A stretch of DNA of 64,000 bases from assembly GCF_000003815.2 (NCBI RefSeq), contig NC_049982.1, positions 24,913,739-24,977,738 on the forward strand, in the 5' to 3' direction. Shown here in pieces: positions 48,601 to 59,412 of the stretch (position 1 is its first letter; each line of letters opens with the position of its first letter). The position numbers were made by a program, and so were the translations under genes. The DNA is from Branchiostoma floridae (taxonomy: Eukaryota > Chordata > Leptocardii > Amphioxiformes > Branchiostomatidae). The notes beneath the pieces were generated by a model. That model was given only the letters and a program-made list of their open reading frames with translations. It searched no databases and was not told the origin of the DNA.

Positions 48601-51486
48601 TAATTTTTGTATCAAATACATGTAAATTAGTTCCTTGTTTGCATAAAAATGGTTCAGATAGGTAGGCCGCTCTAAAATCACCTGAACACGGCGTCAGCAC
48701 TGTCGATGGATGTTCCACACCGGCTTCCGCGCAATATACCACTGTTTCCCACTACCGCACACTTCTGGTAATGTTTATTCCTAAAGGGAGACTCCTGTGG
48801 GGGAAAAGTCACAAATGAATCCTTCCTTTTTCTTGAAAGTCGCCTGTTCAAGGATATATAGTGGGTCATCGAATCTCGAGAACACCGAAGAAATGGCTAA
48901 GCGTCATACTCTGGGTTGACATTTGCATACGATCCATACATGTTTATCCGAGTTCTCTACTAAATGTATTGTATTGAATTGTTTCTACCAGTTCCTTCTA
49001 GTGACGCTGAAGAAGAGTATGAGAGGAATGGATATCACTCGAAACGTTCAGAAGCAAATCTCCGTTTTTATCCAGTTGTGGAGATTGAATTTGAATTCGT
49101 ACTCAAAGACTTCTTTACAAGACAATGGTAATGCAAGGAATCAAATAGATTTGAACAGTTGCTTGAATTGAGTGATTTGTATTCAGTTGCTGGTGAACTG
49201 AGCTGAGTTGGTTGACTATATATATATATATATATAACTGTGATCTCGCGTATGTTGCAATTGGTGATTTATTGTGATTAATCTATTCGTATCAATTACA
49301 TCAATTAAAAACAAACCAATGTACAGAAAAGAAAAATATATAGGGAGAGAGCAGAAGCCTACAAGGATTTTTGTGAGCACCACAGCTCAGAAACTAAATA
49401 GTATCAAAAAGTCTCAAAGTCTCAAAACTAAAAAGTCACAAAGTCTCAAAGTATGAAATGTTTACTTAATATAATCAAATTGAACAAAATTTGATAAGAA
49501 AAAATATACAATAAAATCATAACATGATTGAGGTACTTTGATGAAACAAGAGTTATATTACAAGTAATACTAGTAAAAAAAATACAATTCATAATTTACA
49601 AATATAAAGAAGTTAAATGAATTTTGTTTGAAATTGAGAAGAAGAAAAAGAATAAAGTCAAAGAATAAAATTGTGAATGACAATGTAAGATTACAATTTT
49701 GCTATCATATCATAATAATGGTTAACTCGTATACCACGTACCTTTGGTAAGACTCTGTAGATGTCCCTGGTTATTTTCAGAGGAAGTTTGCGGTTGAGAA
49801 CGTTCGGTAGCTGGTCTCCAACTTTGACGTTCCTCTTTGTCATGACGGACGACTCCACATCACAACACCCTGCCAACTCATCCCTATTGACGGAAACAAA
49901 ACAAGACATGTCCAAATATCAATTAATCAAGCTACTGAATATGACTTTTGAAACTGTGAGACATTTCTGACAATATTCGTGATCTTTCTTTATTTCGTCA
50001 TTTAACGCCCATAACCACCGCGACAAATCGCTAGATCCTGGAACTAAAAAAAACAGGAGCTAATTAACTCATTTGCATCAAGTTACTATCAACTTGGCTT
50101 TCCGTTGGTTCCTCTTTGCATATCAATTATTAGTTAGGAGATCTTTAACAAGATCTCTTCAGTGTCACTGACGAAAGATAGCGAGTGTTATCTAAAACGT
50201 CTGACCGTTTCTAAAATCATATCCAGTTGCTTGAGTAACAGCTATTCAGCGTTTGTTATTACCTGGGTATTTAAACTTCATCGATGTAAAACTTAATGTC
50301 TTCGTGGCAACAAAGACTATGTATGTTTAAGAAATTGATCAAGTGATGCGCAAAAGGGACACATTGTCTACTACATGTACTCACCTTATCTGCTTAGAAA
50401 GCTCCTTATTTTCCTTCCATGTCCCCTTAAAGGCACGCATGACTTCAACGAGATCTTTAGACCTGTTGATCCGTACTACAGTCGAACCTGCAGCTGTTCC
50501 GACAATGCCAAGCTTCCGGGGTCGCAGTTTAACTGAACAGTTATTTTCTGGCGAGTCATCTTGATGGAGATCTCTGCCTGTTCGATCATGAGCCGTGGTT
50601 TCTCTATATGACCCATCCTCTGAAGTGTTGTAAAGGTGTTCCTTAGATATTGTGTGAACGGGGCGAATAATCTCTGCCTCCGTGTCTTCTAAAGTCTTTT
50701 CTTTTTTGAAAACTCCTGGGAGAATCGCCCCAAGGTCTGCTACGTGACAATCGCCTCCGGTATTCCCCTCTAGGCTTCTTTCCACACTGGGTCGTGAAAT
50801 ATAAAGAAAACCAAACGATGGTAAAGAGCTAAGCTGGATCAAAAACAACACAGAAATGTTCATAGAATTTTCGACTGTCTGTTTTGCGACCTGCATCAGT
50901 TACGAATGACCAATTCCTTAACCACGTGACCTTACAGACATGCACATAACGTCAGTATTTGGTCATAAATTTAGACTGCCTGTTGAGTGATGACATGTGT
51001 GTGCTTATGTAGGTAATATAACACCAACATCGACGGGCGGCGATATCAACTTTCTGGCAATAAGCTAACTCACAGTTCCGAGTGCGCATGTGCTGAGATA
51101 TAGATAATTGTGGTCCAGCTGCAGGTCATAGTTCAAGATCCATTCGTTGATCAATCAATTTCTTCAGAAGTCTGTGCGACGTTTTTGTCACAAAAGATCT
51201 TCTGGCGTGCTTAAAAGCAGTCTGGACAAGTCTGAATTTATCAGCGAAGGGATCATGGACATTGAACTAAGGCCACAATGTATCAGGACTGTAAATTGGA
51301 ATTTGAAACAACTGTAAAATGGTCTTATTTTGACCAAATGTAGACATAAAGTAGTGTTACATACCGACTGTTGGGAGAATCTGAGACGTCAATCAGCCAA
51401 ACGGGTTTTCGTCCAACCAGCATGATGGTACCAGTGCAGGCTACCAAAAGCAAGCTGACTGCAACGTTGTATATTCGAAACCGCAT
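45664..51486 (-). CDS. Alpha-2,8-sialyltransferase-like protein A (ST8Sia family)
   Basis: Eight coding exons, minus strand: 51486-51365, 50786-50385, 49883-49742, 48794-48682, 48435-48343, 47558-47467, 46666-46529 and 46007-45664; 481 residues. ST8Sia enzymes are type II Golgi proteins that add sialic acid from CMP-sialate in alpha-2,8 linkage to sialylated glycans. Seen here: a hydrophobic anchor at about 5-24, a long low-complexity stem (about 41-175), sialylmotif L starting [20 protein letters not shown] at 234, motif S from about 343 to 390 ending [12 protein letters not shown], motif III HYY at 402-404 and motif VS H414-x4-E419. The Asn-Pro-Ser usual in motif L is replaced by Ala-Pro-Ile-Ser. 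The C-terminus extends about 45 residues beyond the usual end and is rich in Lys/Arg/Pro/Gly. The exon at 47467 ends exactly at the assembly gap, so its donor is hidden; the tandem paralogue supports that end. Substrate cannot be predicted. Confidence 0.93.
46745..47153. repeat. Nested ~410-bp palindromic foldback element
   Basis: Outer arms (about 46745-46860 and 47010-47153) are inverted, from GCAACAGTACACTTCCGG to its complement, with patches such as TTTGATATATCAAAGG. The centre is a second inverted repeat, GATGTCTCTACAAAGAA against TTCTTCGTGGAGACATC (46873 and 46997), enclosing several AGAATTCTGGC-type units. It lies in an intron of sialyltransferase A. Confidence 0.8.
47367..47466. other. 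Assembly gap (100 N)
   Basis: Exactly 100 N, a common convention for a gap of unknown size. It starts at the 3' edge of a sialyltransferase A exon and hides that donor site and an unknown amount of intron. Confidence 0.99.
47606..47965. repeat. Inverted repeat next to an exon
   Basis: TTTTGATACACAGCTTGGTA then AAGGTGGG at 47612 is inverted at about 47929-47962. A second pair of blocks (CTGGCCCCACAGG against CCTGTGGGGCC) lies inside. The left arm starts about 50 bases before the acceptor of the exon at 47558. Confidence 0.75.
49217..49236. repeat. TA microsatellite
   Basis: About ten TA units in an intron of sialyltransferase A. Confidence 0.8.
50165..50270. repeat. Interspersed repeat, TGACGAAAGATAGCGAGTG type
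   Basis: A block running CACTGACGAAAGATAGCGAG, ACGTCTGACCGTTTCTAAAA, ATCCAGTTGCTTGAGTAAC. Diverged copies occur near 7737-7780 and 21876-21960. I recall this block as common in amphioxus sequence, but cannot check here. Confidence 0.55.
51060..51315. repeat. Inverted-repeat element, relative of 43915-44085
   Basis: AGTGCGCATGTGCTGAG near 51078, GTGGTCCAGCTGCAGGTCAT near 51111 and GGCCACAATGTATCAGGA near 51271 match blocks of the element at 43915-44085. It is in intron 1 of sialyltransferase A. Confidence 0.5.
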
Positions 51487-51639
51487 TGCCCTCGATCAAT
51501 GGCCAAAACTGTCCAAGGATGCTTTTAAAATCAGTAAAGAGAAACTGTTACAAATGAAAAATCGCACGGTGTTAATTTGACAGTATGAATACTTCATAGA
51601 GCCCAGAACGCCCCCCCCCCCCAAAAAAAAAAGATTAGG

Positions 51640-51805
51640 TAAAGGAAAAGGCCTCATAAAAGAAAACAGTCTCTGTCTAAACCATTGTTTCGATTTGCAT
51701 AAGAACGTCCAGACGGGTTTTGTTTACTTTTTGTGGGCCTTTATCTTTGACATATCACATATAATTCCTGTCGCCGCACATGCGCTCTGATCTCTGTGAA
51801 GGGGG
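51640..51805. repeat. Decayed copy of the foldback at 760-989
   Basis: ACCATTGTTTCGATTTGCAT, then GTCCAGACGGGTTTTGTTT, then CTGTCGCCGCACATGCG match the spacer and right arm of 760-989. It lies just upstream of sialyltransferase A. Confidence 0.65.
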
Positions 51806-52279
51806 CTATTTACCACTTTTAATCATTCAACAAAAAATTCCAAATCAATCCTTCTGAGTTTTAATCTCATATCCTTGCATCAAGACATGGTTGATGTTAC
51901 TAAGCATAGAAAAACTCGTGGCAAAATGACTGCCACCCAAAATTGGGAGCAAATCGAAGATCATGTTGTGATTTTACTAAACAAATACGCTCATACAAAC
52001 TCGACAAAAACAATGACTATACCTTTTGCTCTGTCGCAGCCAAAACCCCGGGTATCAACTAGCGTAGGCTTACATGTAGGGGTCGTTTTGCCGCTGGTCA
52101 TCACAAACAAGCTGTTGCTCCAGAACAAGGTACGTTGAATCTTTGACAAAAACAATTTTTGAGCCTACATGACGACCAGGCTCATTCTTTGAAATGGAGA
52201 TTTTGTGCGAAATTCCTACGACAGATTCTACTGCCCCACTCTCAAAAAGACATAACAATGCAAATAGGACATGCAGTCC

Positions 52280-52330
52280 TCATTGGTTGAACCGATAATT
52301 GCTATTCTCTCATTGGTTTAGCTGTTAATT
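52280..52330 (+). promoter_or_regulatory. Two inverted CCAAT boxes
   Basis: CATTGGTTGA at 52282 and CATTGGTTTA at 52311 lie upstream of a possible exon ending at a GTGAGT donor (52423). They could serve the small plus-strand candidate gene or the divergent sialyltransferase A. Confidence 0.35.
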
Positions 52331-52769
52331 ATGATGGACAGTCAGCCAGGCTGCAATTCCAGGCGTGCTGGCATTTTAAACACGTAAATTGAACTTCAAC
52401 GAAAAGCTCAAACTTCAAAATTGTGAGTTATACTTGCCATATATGTATGTGTTTTGATTAGTCTGCTACTTTACATCGGTAACATCGGTAGATCAGATAT
52501 ATAATACACTAATGAGGACCTAATTTACACAAGGTGAAAATATACTTATTCCATATTGGTTGATCATGGCAATTTATTACTTGGGGTATTTGGAAGTTAA
52601 AGGACTCCAAAACTTTAGAACGGAGTGTTATTTTTCAACACATATCTAATTCGAAAGAGTAAGGCCGTGTATTATACTTTGTGTGATAGAATATCCATTA
52701 GCCCCATAAGCATCTAAGCCAATTCAGTTCTCTGGCAAACTCCCCAAGTACCCTCGAATCCGTCCCAGC

Positions 52770-53045
52770 ATGCAACCTGCTATCCGTTGCGGTGGGCTTG
52801 GAAACAATGTCGAGAAGGAGGAAGAGATCACCAACTTATTGTTTCCGTTTCAACAACAAGTCTTGAAGAAGAAGGTTTACCAAGGTATGCATCATATACT
52901 GGGCGTTTCGTTGATTTTTAAAGATGTTGAGATATGATATGGAGTGAAATATTATTTGCACGACATGATTACAGTGACTGAGGGCGTGCATGCCTTAGAT
53001 TATAATGTACTAGTATGTGAAATGGCGCTGTGCCTTCAGAAATAG
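52770..53045 (+). CDS. Candidate small spliced gene, 61 codons
   Basis: Two pieces join in frame: 52770-52884 (ends CAAG before GTATGC) and 52975-53045 (after TTACAG, ends with TAG). The intron would be 90 bases. The product is 61 residues starting MQPAIRCGGLGNN, hydrophilic in the middle (VEKEEE, VLKKKV). The first piece is open further upstream to an acceptor-like CAG at 52725-52727, adding 14 codons without an ATG. An AATAAA at about 53145 follows at a sensible distance and CCAAT boxes lie upstream. No family is recognised. Intron signals could be chance; treat as a lead. Confidence 0.3.
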
Positions 53046-53099
53046 TTTTCATGGAGATAAGAAAACCTTTATTTTGTTATCATGCGTTTTGTGATATCG

Positions 53100-53850
53100 A
53101 CAACTGGCCTTGCTCTGTTGGCTTAAGACGGCCCATTGCCTGGAATAAAGTAGCATTCTATACATCGATCGTAACTTTTGATTGCTCGGTCGCACTACGA
53201 TGAAACTTCACACAGTTTTAGTACTACTTTAAACAAATTGAATACTTGTGATTCTTTTTTGTACATGCCGGATTTTGGGTTAGAAATAAACATTTTGGTT
53301 AAAAAAAGTGTTGTTTATTTCATGAGTCTAGTCCCAGCTGGAAACAAGACTTTAAATTATGATATTCTAAAGGATGAAAGCCAACCTTAAACTTATCATT
53401 TTTATCCGCGGCTATTTTGTTTTAAATTAGGATTATATTGTTTTTTTTGGGGCGGAAACATCAGAAACGACCATTTTTTCGTTGAAAATGCACCATAGTC
53501 AAAAACATAAAATGATTAAACAAAATAGCCGCGGACAATTTTGATAAGAAAGGGATAATAGGTAAATCTTGAGTACAAAAAAGATCAGTACTCTTATTTT
53601 GAGCTGGGACTTAAGCCGTAAATGTCATAACTTGACCGCACAGACACCGACCAAGGATAAAGGGTCCTTACGGTGCCTGTTAACGTTGAAAAGTCGCAAA
53701 TAACTACAGGTTCGAACGCGCGTTCGGTTCGAATTACGTAATGGAACATCATAGAACACGCGTTCGAATTCGGCTGGACAAGGGAACACGCGCCTGAGCT
53801 CGGACACAAATCGAGCGTGCCTGGGCCGTCTTAGCTCAACAGAGTGTGTT
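53100..53850. repeat. Large foldback element between the sialyltransferases
   Basis: Three nested pairs are visible: GGCTTAAGACGGCCC near 53120 with its complement near 53823; GTCCCAGCTGGA near 53330 with complement near 53602; ATCCGCGGCTATTTTGTTT near 53404 with complement near 53517. The right part carries repeated AACACGCGTTCGAA-like motifs. ORFs at 53594-53948 lie inside it and are not supported. Confidence 0.7.
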
Positions 53851-54187
53851 TGTCTGCGCGCATTTATGCCGAAAATATTGACGATGAAGTGAAGTGCCGA
53901 TACGGAAGAAACTTCTGTGACATTTGGAAGTAAAGCGAAAAGGAACATTTATATATAATACATTGATTATGCAAATCAGGACAAACTACATATTAGATGA
54001 GAAGATGCTCAGCCCATTTGTTTAGATAAAATTACTTAACAAGTTCTGTTATTCGACAGTAATTCGATAAACTGACGTAATTCAAACTTCATTTGCATAT
54101 CAATGTCGATGGGGCGTGCGTGTTATCTTGGTACTGCATCAGAGGTCCCATGTTATGCATGTTGTGTCCTAGATGACAACTGATTAA
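53851..54187. other. Intergenic DNA
   Basis: No gene, RNA or clear repeat seen. Confidence 0.4.
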
Positions 54188-54340
54188 TCTCCAAGCAGAT
54201 TCCTCCGGTGGCATAAAACAGTAACATAAGCTGGGGAAGGACTTCAGCCACCGCGGTGGCCAATTTTATCCCTCTGCCGGCTGAAGTCCTTCCCCAGCTT
54301 ATGTTACTGTTTTATGCCACCGGAGGAATTTGCTTGGAGA
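54188..54340. repeat. Near-perfect hairpin MITE (62-bp arms)
   Basis: The arms 54188-54249 and 54279-54340 are complementary over 62 bases with about one mismatch; the loop is 29 bases. Ends read TCTCCAAGCA. Same family as 7554-7680 and 36408-36500. Confidence 0.9.
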
Positions 54341-54787
54341 TCAACAACTGATCACACATGTGCGAAGTGCGAATGCCTGTCAAGAGTCCTTGGTGACATA
54401 TGGTCTGACTTGTCTTTATGGTGTCAGGTAGCTTTTGATGTAATTATAAGGAAGCCAATGGTTTATAGATACCCCCCCCCCCCTCTCCCCGGCTCGCTCT
54501 AAAACTAAAGAGGCGTTTCCTTAAATGTCTTCAAATACACCATGCAGTTATGTACACTATCATGATGATCTATGATAAGAGACAGCGTGAGACTACATTA
54601 TCATACAGGACATGTACAGTGTAGGACCATTAGAACTTTGCAATCTGTGTACATTTGTGTGTCAGATTGTAATTTTACAATATCATGCTGATATCACGCA
54701 AAAGGCTTGAATCTTGGTAAAGTAGATAAACAATTCTGTGTCGGGAAAATCAAAGACTAGATAAAAAAAAAGACGCAGTCTTGATGC

Positions 54788-54793
54788 TTTTAT
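54788..54793 (-). terminator. Polyadenylation signal of sialyltransferase B
   Basis: Minus-strand AATAAA about 135 bases past the stop codon at 54928. Confidence 0.5.
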
Positions 54794-54927
54794 TCCTTTT
54801 CTATTAAGTTTTTCCAAGCAGTGTCTAGCATTTTGTTCTGTGTCAGTTTTTTTAGATAACGTTTTAGTCAAAATCTCCTGCGACTGAACTTTCTTTAGAC
54901 ATTTCAATTCGTATATAAATCATTTTG

Positions 54928-57900
54928 TCATCTTGATCCTTCCTTTTCTTTCTGCAAATTTACTAAATCTCCGATCGGATCATTTATTGGTCGACTCAGA
55001 TCAGGCTGGCCATGATCACGTGAATGCAGGTTGCTATCACGTGACTGCTCGGGCGCATCACGTGAACAGCGCATGTGAACCTGGATGACGCCATCTTGGT
55101 GGAGACGACGTATTCTCATGAACTCCAGCGGCATGTCGTGCGAGTCCTTGGTAAAAACCGGTGCCTCGTAGTAGTGGTAAGCCACCGCATTGCCCTTGTG
55201 GTCGCGAGGAAAGGGCCAGAAGCCATATACGTGGACTTCGTCACACCGCGTCAGGGCCAAACTGAGGAGGTAGATACCTGCAGAACCGAACATTTATAGA
55301 AAGAAAATACGAAATTAAAAAAAAAAATGACCCCGAAAATCTTAAAGCTGAGCATCTTGAAGGATTAAGACTTACATATGTAACATTCAGTTCATTATTC
55401 ATTCATTTCATCCTATTACAACATTATATTCATTGAGAATTTAAAAAAAAATAGTGATTGCTTAATTCAGTTTCATACATTGAGGGAAGATTTTTTAGGA
55501 TATCCTACTCTTCTTGATATGCAATTGGCAACGCATTGTGCACTGCAGTAGCAGAGTACAGTGGACTTCTAGACTACTACGCATTGTTATGTATACTCAA
55601 ACAAAGAACAAAAACTAGTATTTTCTGTCATTTCATAGGCATTTTAACAAAAAGACATGCTGTATCTCAGCATGGTACCGTGTGGTGTTTTTAAGAGAAA
55701 ATATTCAAGCTTCATGATGCATACGATGTCAAATCTAATCTTTAGATGCACGGACTTTTATGTGGCGGTCTCAAGCTAAGTATAGGTATAATTATGAGAG
55801 TTGACCTAACCTGAGGTGATTTTCTTCGGAATGCCGTGGTTGTTCCAGTAGTTGTTGGTACGCAGGAAGTGGTGCGGATGTTCGTACACCATCTGTAGCT
55901 CCTCACCCCTGGTAGCTGCGATAGAATCTATCATGTACTTGGTGTAATCTGCAAATCAGACAAGAGACTATTAGATAGATAAAGATGTGAATTATGTTCA
56001 CCTCCTTGAATTGAGGTGTTTTTCGTGTTCTTTCTGTCTGTTTCAGCATTATTTAGCCATAACTATAATAACTATAAACCTTATGGAAGGATTGTTTATG
56101 GGTAGGTCCTTCCAGGGAAGACGAACGATAAAGTCTTCTCGGTACTCGTTTTTCCGACTTGTGTTCTGGACACACTAATAATGTATTGTCTAGATTCTGA
56201 TTGGATTTACATATCACTGCAGCTAGGTGTCGCTGCTGAAGTATGAAAACTGGGGCCCCAAACGTGACTGAATCTACTACTAGTTATATGAAGGGAAATG
56301 TTATTGATACTCACTGTTGGGTTTCTTGGCTAGCAGAATACCGTTATATTGCTCCATGTCCTTTAAAAACTGCTCTCTCACAGACTCGTTGTGCATCTGA
56401 ATATACCTGAAACGATTGTTGCAAACGATTGCCTAGGCTCATGTCAAACGGGCTTGCTGATACTCAGTATTATTTTCATGATTGTGCCATGTACGGCTGC
56501 CATCTAATAATATTGAATCAGTTGCAGAGAGGTACAGGTACACGCATAATACCCAAATATCATTAAGATTGACAATTGCATCCAAACCTCATATAGAGTC
56601 ATTGTTTTGTCGTTGTGACGAACATTATGCAAAATTTAACTGATGCATGGCTGTTGGTGTTCTGGAGGCAGAACAAATTGAACTCGTTAGATACAATATG
56701 TATTGACTTTCTAGCCTGTGCATTTGTGAGTTTACCCAGACAACAGAATATACCTATGTACATGGACTACACTGAATGTGAATGGCAACATGTTAGGTAT
56801 ATCTTTGTGCCTTGGAAGTACCTAACGTTTGGACTTTTCCACTTACGTTTTCAGCATTGACAATGGAGCAGTGGTGAAGCTTGATTTTTTCCCAGCGTCC
56901 TCTTGATAGATCTTCTTGCCAAGCGGTGGCAAATTACACCTGCAAGATAAAACGTTATTATCTTTCAAAACAAGATTGTTCTGAGGCTAGATCACAATCA
57001 ATCACTTAGCTCTAATTTTTTTTTTGCAAAGTTGTATTATGGCCCTCAAACCAACACTTTTTAACCTCCTTGCCCAGACACTGCGGATTTAAAAGGACAT
57101 CACAGTGTATACATGGTTTATAGCCTTTAGGCTCAGGGAGTAGTGTCGTTCCCCTAGCCACGTTGTCAGGAACTGCAGGTGCTAATTTGTTCGTTACTTT
57201 GAAACACAGTAATTGGCTAACCTGAATACTGCATCTGCACTGTCGATGGATGCACCACAGTAGCTTCCCCGCAAGATGCCGCTGTTTCCTACCACTGCGC
57301 ATTTATCGAAGCGTTTGTTTTTAAAAGGCCAGTCCTGTGTGAGAACACATTCATCTAATTGTAACTACGTATACAGTTGACCGACTTTCGGCTAATGGAT
57401 ACACTTATGAAAATGTGAGCGAATTGACTCACAACGTGTACATGTTAGTTTAACTGTTATTCTGTTATGCTACTGTAATTCAAAATGATACTTTTTTTCT
57501 TCAAAAAGCCTACCTTTATCAAATTTCTGTAGATGTCTTTGGTCATTTTCAGAGGCAGTTTTGGGTTGAGAACGTTCGGTACGATTTCTCCGACTCTAAC
57601 GTTCCGTTTCGTCATGAATGACGACTCTGCCTTACAGCATCTTGTCAAGTCACGCCTGAAACATAAATTTTAAAAGGAAAACAACTTGAAAACGAACGAA
57701 CTGATTTATACCCAACGATAGCGTGCTTATGTCTGCAAAAGAGGCAATATAAGGAGATTGCCCAACTGCAGCCTCATTTTGGTGCCAATGACCCTGGATA
57801 ACCCCGGAAAATCTAACATTGCCGCCGTAGCTGGAAAAAGATTTTTATGATATTCCCAAGAGACCACCTTCCTGCAGCAGTTTGAAATACGATTCCTTGT

Positions 57901-59412
57901 GCGCATGTGCAGCCGCGATGCATTGTGGTCTGAGGTAAAAGTTTAAGGCCTCCCCCGTGTAAACAATTTCTTTAGTCTAGATATCTCCCTTGATGTATTG
58001 AAACAGATTCCTTACACGTATTTCTTAATCGAATTACAGTAATATGTCTATTACAAAGTGTTGAATGTGACAATAAAAAGATGTACTCACTTCATTTCTT
58101 GAAAAAGCGTCTCGTTTTTTCTCCATTCTCCTTCGAAGGCGCTCATTACTTCCTTCGGGACCAAGGGACTGTTGTTGTTTTCTACAGTAGACGATTCCTT
58201 GTCGGAGATTCCAAAATTCTCATCACTAGATTCCTTAGTATCTGAACAATTCCTATTGTTGAGAAGTTTTCCGTCGGCTTCTTCGAGTATGCGGTCCCTC
58301 CTGATGCCTTCCTTGAGTATGACGTCTATGAGGCGAGAGATCTCGTCTGCAGTATGTCGCCGGGTGGCGCTGTTCACGTCTCTCGCAGAAACGTCAGGAG
58401 GACATTTTCTGGATCCTTTGACACCACAGTTGCAGCCGCACTTAGCCTTCAGGCTTCTCCTGTCGTCCCTTTTGTACCCAAACGATGTAAAGAAATAAGG
58501 AATAGGATTTTACCCATATGTATACCGACGAAGCTGATCACGATCATTTTTCTATGTGTGAGTATTGAGTCCAGACATTTCGCAGTGGCGTTTGGATTGT
58601 AACATCCTCTCAGGCCCGATCCCGGCGTGCCAGTCCGCGATTCGCCCTTCGAACTTTTCAACTACCTCTAGCGAATCACGGCACCGCCTATGGTTAAGAG
58701 GCAACGTGATTGGCTGGTAACTCCCCCAATCAGCAGGAGGGGAATGATATATTTAGCTGACAGCTTGCCAGCGGTAATGCAGTGAAAAGGACAGAAAACA
58801 GGCCGGCCGGTGCACCAAGTACACAGGCGTAGTGGGTCCGGCAGAGGACCAATGTCCCCTTTATATACAATTTTCAAATACTAGACTAAGTACAGAAAAC
58901 ACTTCAACAGACCAACTTCATACTGACCATGTAAGCATGAAAAGGCGTTTACTTTTTATCCATGTAAATTATATTGATATGATTTACAACAAAATGCACA
59001 AATCAAGACGACTCATTCTTGATCCCCAATGCTATTCACTACATCGCCTTTCTGTTGGTTATTCATTTGATTCATTTTTACATTAACTTTGCAAAAAAAA
59101 ATACAGCGTATTAAGGCCATAACTATCACAAAACGCAGAGATTGCTCTCACAGGAACCTTTTGAGCCCCATGGATAGCTTTGTCAATATAACATTATTGT
59201 CTATTTCCCGTGGGTAGTCTTAACTCAAACCACTATGATCCTACTAAATAGACTAAGCCCCTAACCACCAAAGATGCTGTAGTGAATACACACCTGTTGC
59301 CGTGAGAATCTATGCCAACCAGCCAGCTGATGTTACAGCCCACCATTGCGATCGTGACCAGGTACACTCCCAGCAGTGCGATGGCGAGAACTCCCGAGGC
59401 TCGAAACCTCAT
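54928..59412 (-). CDS. Alpha-2,8-sialyltransferase-like protein B (ST8Sia family)
   Basis: Eight coding exons, minus strand: 59412-59294, 58468-58091, 57655-57514, 57334-57222, 56939-56847, 56406-56315, 55948-55811 and 55277-54928; 474 residues. Exons 3-7 are the same lengths as in paralogue A (142, 113, 93, 92, 138) with the same phases, proving tandem duplication. Visible: type II anchor about 7-26, motif L from C225 ([20 protein letters not shown]), motif S from about 334 to 381 ending [15 protein letters not shown] at 393-395, VS H405-x4-E410. Motif L has Ala-Pro-Leu-Ser where Asn-Pro-Ser is usual, as in A. The stem contains a cysteine-rich patch [14 protein letters not shown] near 49-62, absent from A. 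Exon 2 may instead start at 58459 (three residues shorter). The tail after the core is hydrophilic and unlike A. ATG 59412 is chosen because MRFR matches the start of A; the frame is open further upstream. Confidence 0.93.
57870..57965. repeat. Third relative of the GATGCATTGTGGTC element
   Basis: GTGCGCATGTGCAGCCGCG then ATGCATTGTGGTCTGAGGTA matches blocks at 43915-44085 and 51060-51315. It is in the intron between exons 2 and 3 of sialyltransferase B. Confidence 0.5.

Noticed and set aside
53594-53948. Open frames in the right half of the foldback element
   Set aside because: Coding potential derives from inverted GAACGCG-type repeats; no family recognised.
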